A stretch of 64,000 nucleotides of DNA from Labyrinthula sp. Ha. Lineage: Eukaryota > Sar > Bigyra > Labyrinthulida > Labyrinthulaceae. The position numbers and the translations under genes were made by a program. Below the pieces are notes generated by a model that was given only the letters and a program-made list of their open reading frames with translations, made no database searches and had not been told where the DNA came from. Below are positions 1-10,812 of the stretch, in pieces (the first letter of the stretch is position 1; the number at the start of each line of letters is the position of its first letter). The stretch is taken from contig JAALGZ010000040.1 in assembly GCA_015227615.1 (NCBI GenBank), forward strand, positions 269,070 through 333,069, read 5' to 3'.

Positions 1-1
1 T

Positions 2-304
2 GTATTTACAAACAACAACTTCTTACCTCTTGAAGTTACCTCTGTTTCAGGTACTGTGGAAGTGGAAGGAATTGAAATTGAAATAGACCTTGATGACACT
101 GTTTCTCTTAGTTCTCAAGGAGGTGGAGCAGCAACTGTAGAGTTTGGTATTGACGAAGGTGCTCTGTTTCTGTTGGCAAGCAACTTGGGTTGCTTTCTAT
201 CCATTACGTTAGATGGTTTGGTTTATGCACAAGTATCATATACATATCTTGGAATTCCATTTACTCTGGACATAGAAGGAGAGGAAGTTGAGTTAAGCTG
301 CTAA
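2..304 (+). CDS. LEA14-like (LEA_2) domain protein, C-terminal part
   Basis: The reading frame is open from the window edge to a TAA at 302-304, so this is the last ~100 residues of a gene that starts outside the window. There is no ATG; a GTG at 56 is only an internal Val. The visible protein opens with an NNNFLPLEVTSVSGTVEVEG stretch, the pattern of LEA_2 / water-stress domains (Asn-rich turn, then short alternating beta strands of a fibronectin-like sandwich), and ends in further beta strands with a hydrophobic LGCFLSITLDGLVYAQVSY segment. LEA_2 proteins are linked to desiccation or membrane stress, and some sit behind an N-terminal membrane anchor that could lie upstream. The family call rests on pattern only; the function is not established. 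Confidence 0.5.
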   Translation, partial: VFTNNNFLPLEVTSVSGTVEVEGIEIEIDLDDTVSLSSQGGGAATVEFGIDEGALFLLASNLGCFLSITLDGLVYAQVSYTYLGIPFTLDIEGEEVELSC

Positions 305-780
305 TTGCAAACGTAGCTTCGATAGTATTAAATGTCAAGTCTTATTGTATTGTGTATTTGCTTTTCTATGCTGAACTTGTTTCTTCAGTAAAGCAGATAA
401 GACTAGCAATTATTACAAGCAATTAATACAGTTTTAGACACTATGAATATCTCCAACCGTGAATAACATTTAAGATGTGAAGAACATTTAAACGTTGCAG
501 TTATTTTTTAAGGAGCTATAATACTATTTATGGGATTTTGGCACATGAGTGAATATCGTTACACTACTTACCTATCTTTCTGTACAACTTTCCACTGGGT
601 ATTATGTTAGAACAGTGTTACTAAATATTGGATCTTTAACTTTAAAAAATACCCATTTTTGTTGTAGTGGTCAAAACATCCTAAAAAAAGTGTTCTAGTT
701 TAAAATTTAGTACCTGTTCCTATTTTTTCATTCTGTATGTTAAACGAAGGTATATCTATGTCATTTAATTGGATCATCCA
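305..780. other. intergenic, no gene seen
   Basis: Between the LEA14-like stop and the promoter of the next gene. AT-rich, with stops in all frames. No RNA gene or repeat recognised. Confidence 0.6.
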
Positions 781-840
781 ACCAATCAGATGTTACATAC
801 CCAGGAACAAGAACTGTTCCAAATTATGTTCGTATATAAG
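781..840 (+). promoter_or_regulatory. CCAAT box and TATA-like core upstream of the 878 gene
   Basis: ACCAATCA at 781-788 and TATATAAG at 833-840 lie 90 and 38 bp before the ATG at 878. The same ACCAATCA 8-mer occurs upstream of KIN17 (58894-58901) and in the SPCS3/cyclo-ligase promoter (60281-60288). CCAAT boxes usually bind the NF-Y trimer; use of the TATA-like element is inferred from position only. Confidence 0.4.
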
Positions 841-877
841 TATAAAAATAGAAAAAAAATAAAATAAAACAGCAGCT

Positions 878-2290
878 ATGATTCCACCCAACAGAAAAAA
901 GAAGAATTTAAAATCAAATAATAATGGTGATAACTCTATGGAGTTACGCCATAAGACTGTTGATGGATTGCATAGTGTAGTTTCGAAAGACTATCTTCCA
1001 ACAATCACAACAAAAAGTTCGGTACATCGTAATGCTGCAGGTTCTCTTGCAGATGATACATTTCCACCTTTTAATAGAAATCACTATATTGCTCAGAAAT
1101 CAAATACAATATCTGATATTTCAATCCCAGTTCCGCTTCAACCATCTTTTCAATTTCCCAAATCAAAGAGAAAATGTACAATAGTAAGAAAACTAAGTAT
1201 TGTGTGTATACTTTTTGCATTACTCCTTATTTCCTCATATACTATATATATATATTTATATGAAGTTGATGATTCAGAAGAAGAAAACAGAACAGAAAGT
1301 GAACCTAGTCTATCTCAAGGTGTTCCTGTTGAACTACTAGAAGCATGTCAAGGGGTTGAAAAAGATGGGAACATATTTAGAATTCAACAAAGTTTAATAA
1401 TTGAAAGCAACATTATCGAAATCTCAAATGTTTCTTTAAGTTGCTTTCCAAGAGATGCACTTGCTGACTTTGCTGCAGAAAATTTAGACTTCTCGTTTGT
1501 AATCTTTACTTCTGTAAACATTACTGTTATCGATGAAAATGTATTTGATTTTGGACTTGGACTGGATAATTTAGATATTCAATTTTTCAATTCAAATGTT
1601 CAATATTTTTTAAACCAAACTCACAGTATATTTAATTTTATAGGAGTAAACACAACATTTAGTCACCTCCCAAAGAATTTCACTGCACTATCTGTTGGAT
1701 TTCAAGATACACGTCACTTCTCCATTACTGACAATTTAGTGGACTTTATGTTTGGAAATCCAAGAACTATTGTTGGATTTGTAGGAATGATTGATAATTT
1801 ACAATTGGTAGAATTAAGAGATGCGTTATTGGAAAAACCAGTAGTCTTTCAGGACCAAGGGTTTCCAATCTTTGCATTTGTTCTTGATTCTACAGAAATA
1901 ACAACTATTCCTAAAGATTTATTTTCTCCGAAAACAATGAACATAAAGGTTGATGCCTTTTGGTTAATTCTTACTGAAAATATTAACTTAGAGTTTCTGG
2001 AGCCAAATTCCTTCCAGAAAACAAATAATGTTGTTTATGACGTTAGTATAAACTCATCACCAAAACTTTCTAATCTTACTGAAGTTGGAAATCTTAATTT
2101 AAGAACACTAGATATTGTGGAAACTGGTGTTCTTGACTTAACATCTATTGATTTCTCTACTATGACAGATTTTGACTCACTTGATGTAGGAGAAACTCCA
2201 ATTGAGCCCTTATGTACTGAAATAGAAGCGTTTCGAGAGTCCTTGGGACTAGCTGACTCTGTTAAAATAGAAAGTTGTATTGAAGTATAA
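878..2290 (+). CDS. type II single-pass membrane glycoprotein with irregular leucine-rich-repeat-like ectodomain
   Basis: 470 residues in one exon, ATG at 878, TAA stop, and an AATAAA at 2333-2338. Residues 1-100 are basic and low in hydrophobicity, ending in a KRK cluster. One strong membrane segment covers about 106-128, followed by an acidic DDSEEE stretch. The positive-inside rule puts the N-terminus in the cytosol and residues 130-470 outside or in the lumen. That part holds about eight N-glycosylation sequons (NRT, NVS, NIT, NQT, NTT, NFT, NSS, NLT). It has alternating Leu/Ile/Phe-Asn-Asp patterns, and near the C-terminus three short segments (LRTLDIVETGV, TDFDSLDVGETPI) look like diverged leucine-rich repeats. 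A surface adhesion or recognition role is a guess; no named family is recognised. Confidence 0.75.
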   Translation: MIPPNRKKKNLKSNNNGDNSMELRHKTVDGLHSVVSKDYLPTITTKSSVHRNAAGSLADDTFPPFNRNHYIAQKSNTISDISIPVPLQPSFQFPKSKRKCTIVRKLSIVCILFALLLISSYTIYIYLYEVDDSEEENRTESEPSLSQGVPVELLEACQGVEKDGNIFRIQQSLIIESNIIEISNVSLSCFPRDALADFAAENLDFSFVIFTSVNITVIDENVFDFGLGLDNLDIQFFNSNVQYFLNQTHSIFNFIGVNTTFSHLPKNFTALSVGFQDTRHFSITDNLVDFMFGNPRTIVGFVGMIDNLQLVELRDALLEKPVVFQDQGFPIFAFVLDSTEITTIPKDLFSPKTMNIKVDAFWLILTENINLEFLEPNSFQKTNNVVYDVSINSSPKLSNLTEVGNLNLRTLDIVETGVLDLTSIDFSTMTDFDSLDVGETPIEPLCTEIEAFRESLGLADSVKIESCIEV

Positions 2291-4093
2291 TTTTATATAT
2301 ATATATATTCTTGGTTATATATAGTATAGTATAATAAATGCTGAGAGTAAAAAGAGTAAATCATGTTCTGTTCTTTAATTTTGTTTAAGAGTTCCTTCTC
2401 TTAATTAACTCTATCCTAACTTGGTTAATATTATATAGAAACAACTCGGTCTACCTAATACTTGTTGGAAAGTAACTAGTTTATACCTGGATTGAGAGTA
2501 GGAAAAATGGGATTAAGTTAATCATTTGTCTAAGCCGAGTACCAGACGATATTCTCACGATGTTGCTTTTGCGATTTAAATTGATTGTTATTCTACAATA
2601 ACATCAGGCTTAGCATGAGGGACTATAAGTCAAGCAGTTATCTTCCAATTCTTTATTTTTGAGATGCAAAAACTCTGACTTGATAACCTTAAGAGCTAAA
2701 CTTTTATTATTATAAACACTAACCTTTTAGGAAATGTTATCAAAGCATCCAACCTCTCGAATACTTTTCATTGGAAACAGTTCTCAGAAATATAGAAATT
2801 CAATCTTGAAAATAGTCAGTAGTGGATAAGAAACTACGTTTCGTATGACGTTATTAATTCTTTTGACTCTATCAACTAGTGTAGGTACAAAGCTATTAAA
2901 AAAATTATTTGCTGTTAAGATAATAAGATTATATTCTATTGGGGCTACGAGAATACTGAATATTAGGTTTCAACTTTTCTTCAACTCAGTATTAGTTGGA
3001 TTCTACCACTAAAGTGATGAAGTAAACAACTACAAGAGAACTTATAGTTGTACTATAGAGCTTATTATTTTTTGGTAAATGCTTACTAGATCTCTAGAAT
3101 TTTCTCTATAGTTTATTATGTAAAATATTTAAAGTTTGTTTGTCCATACCTCTTCTTGAGGTGACATTTTTGTAAACATACTAATGAAATAACAATGCAA
3201 CCAGTTGAAGGAAAAATTAAATGAGTGTATTCAAATTTCTTTTCTACATGAGTTTTAATTGACTTCTTATACGGTACCACAGCGAGAATATCGGTAAGTT
3301 TGTTTTACTATTTACTACACCCAATTTATATTACAAAAAAGTTTTCTGCTCTAGTAGATTTTTTTTTAAAGATTCTTTAAACTATTTATAGTTTTCCTAT
3401 ACAAGGGTTTGACGCAGATTTCCATCAATACTGGTTTTTACCACGAAAAAATCTTTCTTAGGTTTATTAAAGAATAATATTTCATACTGAACAGCGTTAA
3501 GCTACTCTATCTTTTTTCCAAACCCTACATTCTACAGTAATTTCTTATTTCAACTGTTTGACCTCATAAAAATTAAGAATTAGGTTTTCTTATTCAAGTA
3601 GAAAATTGAGTGTATCTAAAAAGCAAGCAGCTGATGAAAAAATTTTTAACTGTAGCTACACTCTTTAGCATAAACTCAATATTATGGTAAATTTTTGCAC
3701 TTCTAAGGAGCGTCTACCTTGAAGATCTATTGACTTCAAATCTGTTTATAAAACTACTTATCATAAATTTAACAGGAGAATATATGATCTTGCAAATTTA
3801 TTGTACTGTTATTATTTCCTAATTTTTTTATTTGAATTTTTCTTTAGAGCCTTCTTACAAATTTGTTTACGCCATATCTAAACAGAATTCTTATGAACAT
3901 AACTCCTTGTGAGAAATTAAACTAGAAATTAAACATATACTCAATAAACGAAATACACACAATTTAACTATAGCGATGGGATAAAGCTCTATTAAATACT
4001 TGGTGTTTAACATTGTAAATTAATTATTAAACCTACTCAAAGCGAAAAAAAAGCAAAAACAACCCGTTTTCTTACTTAGATGAAAATAAAAAA
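2291..4093. other. intergenic between convergent genes, no gene seen
   Basis: About 1.8 kb between the tails of the membrane glycoprotein and nitronate monooxygenase genes. It starts with a short (TA)n run and an AATAAA at 2333-2338. The rest is AT-rich and without convincing coding sequence. It is the only convergent interval in the window longer than 80 bp. Confidence 0.6.
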
Positions 4094-5077
4094 CTACAAT
4101 TTACTTTGCAGTTTCCTTAGAATATGTTCTGCTTCTTTTACCAAAGTTTTCACCAGTTCTCCTGCAGGCACTAATTTATCAATAGCACCAATACACTGTC
4201 CGACAACATATGCCTGTCTTTCTTCAACATATCCTTCTCCTACTCCTCCATGCAATATCCAGCATCCATCTGCCATAGCTCTTTTTGCAATAAGTGCACT
4301 ATTATTTTCTAATATTCTCTTTCCATCATCAAATTCTCTTACGTACTCATTGTTTAATACTCTTAATCTCTTTCCAGTATAACACTTTGTTACCACAGTT
4401 TCATCACTACTTGCTTTCAATAACCTCTCTTTATATTTAATATGTGTATTTGCTTCAGGTGTTAACATAAATCTTGTACCTATCCAAACTCCACTAGCAC
4501 CATATGCTAAAGAAGAAGCTAATCCTCTTCCATCATAAATACCTCCTGCTGCAATAACTGGAATATTTACTGCATCAATAACTTGAGGAAGAAGAACTCC
4601 AAGTTCTATTAACCCAGTATGTCCACCACCAGAATATCCCTGAACAATTATAAAATCTACACCTGCTTCTGCTGCACGGACAGCATGATCAAGCTTTCCT
4701 GCTATTGAACCCACAACCATATTGTTCTCGTGAAATAAATTTATTGTTGCGGGTTTTGGAAATCCTCTTCCAGAAATAAAAGCTTTTGCTCCACCTTCGG
4801 CAAATATTTTAATAAGTTTTCTCATCACGCCTCCAGATGCCCCGTGAACAAGTAGGTCTACTCCAAATGGTTTATTGTTGCACATTCTTTTAATTTCCAG
4901 GAGTTCTTCAAGGAGCTCTTCAGGGGTCTTGTTCATTACATCAACAGCGGAACCATAGGTACCGAAACCTCCAGATTTGGAAACTTCTGCTACTAGTTCT
5001 TTTCCTGCTATCCCACCCATACCTGCTAATAGTACAGGATACTCAATTCCAAGGAGTTCACAGATATCTGTTTTCAT
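4094..5077 (-). CDS. nitronate monooxygenase / 2-nitropropane dioxygenase family flavoprotein
   Basis: 327 residues, TIM-barrel FMN enzyme that oxidises alkyl nitronates to carbonyl compounds and nitrite; the same fold is used by FabK-type enoyl-ACP reductases. Visible family marks: N-terminal IEYPVLLAGMGGIAGKELVAEV strand-helix with GG loop (11-32), GGFGTYGS (36-43), the SGGGHTG loop (149-155) carrying the conserved His, and the FMN phosphate-binding IPVIAAGGIYDGRG (172-185) and YGASGVWIGTRF (192-203). Length is normal and there is no targeting peptide, so it is probably cytosolic. ATG at 5077 fits the family N-terminus; the stop is TAG. Upstream (5172-5203) lie two small inverted repeats (GGCT/AGCC and GAAGCC/GGCTTC) of unknown meaning. 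The exact substrate is not readable from sequence. Confidence 0.9.
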   Translation of the reverse strand: MKTDICELLGIEYPVLLAGMGGIAGKELVAEVSKSGGFGTYGSAVDVMNKTPEELLEELLEIKRMCNNKPFGVDLLVHGASGGVMRKLIKIFAEGGAKAFISGRGFPKPATINLFHENNMVVGSIAGKLDHAVRAAEAGVDFIIVQGYSGGGHTGLIELGVLLPQVIDAVNIPVIAAGGIYDGRGLASSLAYGASGVWIGTRFMLTPEANTHIKYKERLLKASSDETVVTKCYTGKRLRVLNNEYVREFDDGKRILENNSALIAKRAMADGCWILHGGVGEGYVEERQAYVVGQCIGAIDKLVPAGELVKTLVKEAEHILRKLQSKL

Positions 5078-8000
5078 TTCTCTAATTTAGAAACCCAGAT
5101 AGGACATAAATCTCTACAGTAATGGCATCTCGTGTTTTCTTTTAGTTTCCTTTTATTTGGTCTAACTCCGGGGCTAAAGCCAGAAGCCGTACATTTTGGC
5201 TTCGGAATAGTGGTAGGGATTAATTTCTTAATTATTTATCAGTAAAAATATTATTTATATTTTTCTTAGTGAAAAACTTGAATAATTCATCAAGTATCTA
5301 TGTTGCTTATTGATAATTATTAAATTTAAATGTTATTTTGGCCAAATGAACCTTTTCCAAGGATTTCAGAGGACCCAAAACTGGAAAACTTCTTCTAGAA
5401 ATTTAATGCATGTAAATAGGACCAATATTCTGTTGTGAATCAATTATTAACAATAAGCTAGCAAAGTAATTGGGGAATCATCAGCGTCTATCCGTAAGCG
5501 AAGTATAGACAAAAGTTTCGCTAATAAATTATTAATGAAAAAAATAGAACACATGGTATAAAAATAACATATATTAATAAAATTTAATAAATCTTATGTG
5601 GTATAATTAGCAACAATAAAAGTTTTAAAAATACAGAAACCTCACAGAGTAAAGCAAAACCTACTTCAATGTACCAGGTAAATAGTAAAAGGAAAAACAT
5701 TAAGCTTTATTCGCATTTTCTGTGAGTTTCATTCCGCATTGGTTCTTCTTGCCTCGCTTTGCTAGTTAGATTTGTTTCTTGACTTTAGTGGTGGTATATA
5801 ACTTTAAAGAAGGCCCCATGGTTTGGCCCTCCACCCCCCCTCCCCACAAAACCCTGAAGGATGTTATAGGTGAAGTTACATTCTTTTCGATATCTTCAAC
5901 ACAGATACATTAACATTTGGAAATAGATTTTACATGATACAATTAGAATTAAGTACTGATAGTTTAAAATACTGAAGTTTGAATATTGGATTTGAGAAAG
6001 TACTCATAATTTGCAAAGTAGAATGAGCCTAGAGGTTTCTTAACAACATAGAACACTATACTTAGATGCAAAGAAAAATACTAACAGAAAATACTACTAT
6101 AGAAAAATGACCTTCTATTACATATCTTACCATCTCAAGCTATAGCTTGCAACTACTTTGAGTATTCTTTTATGTGTTGTGGGGGGATTTTGCAGGTTGA
6201 AAGAGAGGTTTCACTGAACTTTGTAGCAGTAGAAGCTACCCAAAACAAATCAGCTACTTCATCAATATCAATAGGCTTAAGATATCTCTGTTTAAATACT
6301 TAAACACATCCACTAAGCTTAAAATACTTTAAAAAATATACATTCTGCATAAGAATATCTGGAACCATGATATATGTACTAGAACCAAATCCTGGGGTGT
6401 TTTTTTACAGGATATACTAGATATTTTTGCCTTTTAACAATTTTTACCTCTATTTGCTCTATAATTCCTATATTCATGGATTTTTACTAAGAAAAATTAA
6501 AAATTCGCAATTTAAACAAAGAGGTTTATTATACCAATTCCAAGAACAAGTAATTTCGAACTCCCCCAAATCAAAAATTGGAGGAGATTCTGGGGTAACA
6601 TATATTTGTTCCTAATAATACTTTGAAGCCAATAAGAGATACATCAAAATATCTTCTTAATCCAAAATCGAAATCTCCGTAAGTTGTATAATTTCTTCGA
6701 TTCCAAATATTAAGTTTTGGTATGCTCAACATATATTCTCTTAATTGAACTTACACAGATTTTAGTGTTTGGGCTTGGTTGCCCCATATACAAGAACAGA
6801 AAATATGACCTGTTTTGATTTTCAAATCCATATTAACAGAACGATGCATTGGTTCCAGTTAATACGGCAAATCTTTTTAATATTATTTGATCAGGGTTCG
6901 TTTCCTGAAATCTATTCCAAGTATTTTTATCACTGAATATAGTAATCAAGAGCGACAGCACAGTTGGTAAGTACACTTTCGTTGAGCACTTCAATTCTGG
7001 GTATGACTTAAAAAGATAGAAATGTTAACTTATCATAATTTCTAGCATCTACACGTCAATTTTGTACCGTTCCAACAAGTTGTAGTAAGTTCGATTAGAA
7101 CTTTACCGGTATCAACCGTGACCACCCTCACAACTGTCTATTCAACAGCATCGACCGAGTATCATATATATATATATATACTTTTAAAATAAATAGATAA
7201 TGGAAGCTTGCAAAAAACAACTATCATTCCTAGTCAGAGTCCTTCAGCTAAGATCCCGCAAGATACCTTTTTTGGTACATGTTTGCTTCAATTCTATTCA
7301 AAATTTAGCAAAGGAGACATCAATGAATTAAGCGAACAGTATTATTTGAAACCTAACATTTTCTTACGGACCCTTATTGATAAAAGAGCGCTAAATTTTA
7401 CATCATTCGTAGCAAAGTAGTTATCTGAAGAAAAAACAGCGCAGAATAGGGCTATTGATTGTAGTATGAGCGAAATCTTTGCATTCTGTCAAACTGTAAA
7501 AGTAAAATAAAACTTGAAAAACAATTAGAAAATAAGCCCATCGCTACAGAAAAGACTGTACTTGCCATTTTCTATTGTAGTAAGACATCAGATTTGACCA
7601 TTAATAGTAATACCGAAGGGTTTCCAACCTCCGAGTAGGCCCCAAAAAAGACATTAATAATATATTGGAAAGTTTTTTACCCAATTTGTTTAATGGTGAT
7701 CATTATGTACTACAATAATATTCTTAGTGATCAAGAATATTCATTAACTATCAATAGAAAAATATATTTTACTGTTCTCGGTCAACTAGGTAGCTTCCTG
7801 AATTTTGCTTCATATCGTATTATCACCTACAAAATCGAGACATGTGGAGCAAAATGATTTTAGTCCCGGACAATCCCCAGCAATATGGTTATTTTATATA
7901 GGCTTAAATGCGATGAAAAGGATTTTACTCTAATTTAAATGATTAGGAGCCACTTGTTATTTCTTAGTTTTGATAACTAAAATCAAAATAAGATACATCT

Positions 8001-9907
8001 GGGTATTGTTTTTAACAGGTTCAAGGTCTGCTTCTGGTAAACAGCTTTTGCATCTTATTTTTAAATTTTTTTGCGAAACAGAGCTTAATAATTCTTCCAC
8101 ATGTGTTTCAAATATAAATATCAGTAAAGAAAGTTTTAATGTTATTATCCAAGATGGTGTATTAGCGCATTTATCTATGATATACAGCAATTTCATCTAT
8201 CTCTTATCCCTCGGGTATCTCCTGTAATACATAAGAGGCACAAAGAAAATATAAACAAAGGATAAGAAGATTTCATCTCAAAATAAACTTTTAGACAAAA
8301 TATGTATTTTTTGTCTATACTTGACTGCAAATCCAATAATAGATAAATAACTACAGTCGAGGACTAATTCTTGTTAGAAAACTTAGGTCAGAAATCACGT
8401 GTAAACTTCGTTTTTTTTTCTAAATTTAACATGTAATATTTATAAGACACTCTAAAAATCTTTGATGTTCTTTGACTCTGGGTTGTAACAAAGGGTTTTG
8501 CTTCATATGGTTATAATAGCTTTTGCTTCTTCTCAGGGCGGTAAATAACCCTGTCTAACAATTACTTTAATCTGGCTGTTTACATTTACCAACAAATTTA
8601 GTTTCCAGAGATTGAAACTATATTTGCCATTCATGCTCCAAACCTGAATATAACTAATGTACAATAAATATGTTATAGGTAGGATATAATTGTAACTAGC
8701 TAATAGGAAAAGTTTTAGGATAACCAAGGTTTACATATACGGATATGATACACGGCATGATGCGAAGCATTGCTATGCAATTAGTATCATCAAACTGCAT
8801 AACTAACAAAAGAGGCAATATCCATGATGGCTATTTTTATAATTCAGCATATATTTATCTACTTTTACCATCTTTTCTAAATACTAGCAGTCTAATTCGA
8901 ATAATATACCTGCTCTATCAAGATGTTATGTTTTTGGAAGCGTTCTTAAGGTGCCTGCAATTAGTTGTAAGTTGTCTCATATAGATCAACCATAACAACA
9001 TATTATTTAAATTTGAAGGAAATAAACTAAAAAATTCAGGATTTTTTAAGTCTCACAATGTTCACCTCTCGAAATTAACTAGTGAGTCGTTTTCATTGAA
9101 GGAGTCGTGGAAATACGTCGACACAACAAATGTTATATATACTAATATATGGTTTCTACTTCTTTCAATAGAACAGAAACATTAACAATTTGACAGTTAA
9201 GTGCAGTTTCTGATAAGCTAGAATGACTTTGCCATTCGCCAGATTAAACTAAACTAGAGCAACCTGCCAGTAAAAGTGAATGAATCTTAGATCATGTTTA
9301 TTTAAGAGTCAATTAACTGTTGAAACAAATATAGATAGTTGCAATTTCTGCGCCACATGTTATAATTTTTCGCATTTGTTAGATATTTATAGGATGGTTT
9401 TCATTAATAATTTTCGAAAAATATTTACTGAAAAACCTTATGAATGATGATAATCACAGTGACAGTACTATCATTGAGTTATCAACGTAAGAATACCTTC
9501 CTTCGACCAAAGGTTAAAAAGTTCATGAACAAAAAAAAGCTCACCGGAAAACCTACTAAAAGGAACTGAAAATCCTTAGCAAGTAAGAATAGACCAAGAG
9601 GAGCTAAATTCGGTAATATTAAATCGACAAACTTTATCCCGAGTTAGGTATGTTAAGAAATACTTTATTCAAATCGTTATAGAGCATAAAATATTTCTTG
9701 AGTAAAATGTCAATAGAAACAACTATCTAGGCAACGAAATAGCTCTATGAAAAATATGTAGAAATGTTAAAACTGAAATTTTTGCCATCAAAAGAGCAAT
9801 GAAAAAATTATTCAAAAATTCATTTCATCTGAATCGTCTTAAATTCAGGCACTTTTAGGTGCTTAGATTTCACAAGATCTATGTCAGCGTGCAAGCTTGC
9901 TCCAATC
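5078..9907. other. long gene-poor region
   Basis: About 4.8 kb with only short, non-persuasive reading frames. There is a C-rich tract at about 5828-5848, a G-run at about 6179-6187 and a (TA)n run at about 7162-7180. Frames at 7208-7420 and 7957-8227 lack codon bias or recognisable domains; they may be relics of old inserts, but nothing identifies them. Confidence 0.5.
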
Positions 9908-10102
9908 TTAGTACATATCTGCTGACTGTCGTTGTTCAATTTCTTGGGGTGGTAGTTTAGAAAGTTTTGCCTTTTGCTTTTGAGATTTATTTAAACAGGG
10001 TTTATAGCTCCCAGCACTAGCAATATATCTGTTTCCACGTTGTATCAATGCTTCTCTGTTACTATCTCTTATGTATTCTCTATTTCCTCTTTCTTTCAAC
10101 AT
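9908..10102 (-). CDS. possible small basic protein, 64 aa
   Basis: A 64-residue frame with ATG preceded by AAATTTAA, TAA stop and codon choice like the neighbouring genes (GAA, AGA, AAA rich), unlike most short frames in this region. It is hydrophilic, with many Arg/Gln/Lys (NREYIRDSNREALIQRGNRY) and no membrane segment. I do not recognise it. It could be a small ribonucleoprotein-type protein, one exon of a larger gene, or chance. It lies about 700 bp upstream of the hAT-derived gene, on the opposite strand. Confidence 0.35.
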   Translation of the reverse strand: MLKERGNREYIRDSNREALIQRGNRYIASAGSYKPCLNKSQKQKAKLSKLPPQEIEQRQSADMY

Positions 10103-10812
10103 TTAAATTTTTACCAAGCTCGTGTAATATAAAAATCTGGGAAGTTTTTTTTCAGATGTCAAATCCACTGTATAATCTCAAGGTTCGCCTCTAGACAGAT
10201 TATTTAGACATTCAATTTTACCCCTTCTTAACGGTGTTGCGTTTTTCTTCAGAAATGTTAGAGCTTGTTTCAAAGTGAAACAGTTTAATAACAAACAAAT
10301 TTAAAGCTTAATTTATTATATCAAGTCTCGAATCCACTTCTAAAGCGCAACAAATTGATATTCTATAAATTTATTTAAATCTTTGCAGCTTACTTTTTTG
10401 AACTTTGAGATTTTTTTCTGTATCTGACTCTGTGAAGTTTAGCGAAGATTTTTACAACCTTAAAATTGTCTTCCTGAAAAATTTTGTTTTATAATTCTTT
10501 CAATAGAGTTAAATTTCTCTAGCTTTCAAGTTTCATCTAAGCTTTTTTTCTGATTGGACAAGATTCTTGTTTTGGTTTTCTAGCCTAAGGTCTCCTCTTG
10601 TTTTGATTCTAGCCAATAGGTTCTTTTATTGAAAAGAACTCTGGTTGAAAATTGTTCCCAAATTCTATTGTGATGTGAAACCTAATGCAAGTTTTGCCCA
10701 AAATTCCACAAATCTGCTCTAAGTATTATTTGTGAAATCCATACATAGATTCGATCTAGATTTTATAAGAAAACAAATTGCGTCGAGACACAAAAGACAA
10801 GTTGAGACAAGA
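10103..10812. promoter_or_regulatory. 5' region of the hAT-derived gene
   Basis: No gene. TGATTGG (reverse CCAATCA) at about 10551 and CCAAT at about 10613 could be CCAAT boxes. The frame of the next gene is open upstream of its ATG only back to a TAA at 10720-10722. No 8-bp target duplication or terminal inverted repeat typical of an intact hAT element could be found by eye. Confidence 0.3.

Noticed and set aside
7160-7182. (TA)n runs here and near 2296, 39088 and 50290 as possible CRISPR or origin elements
   Set aside because: Simple dinucleotide microsatellites; no spaced repeats of CRISPR type anywhere in the window, which is eukaryotic.
7957-8227. Overlapping 80-codon frames on both strands
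   Set aside because: Neither has codon bias or motifs; one is the shadow of the other and both may be chance.
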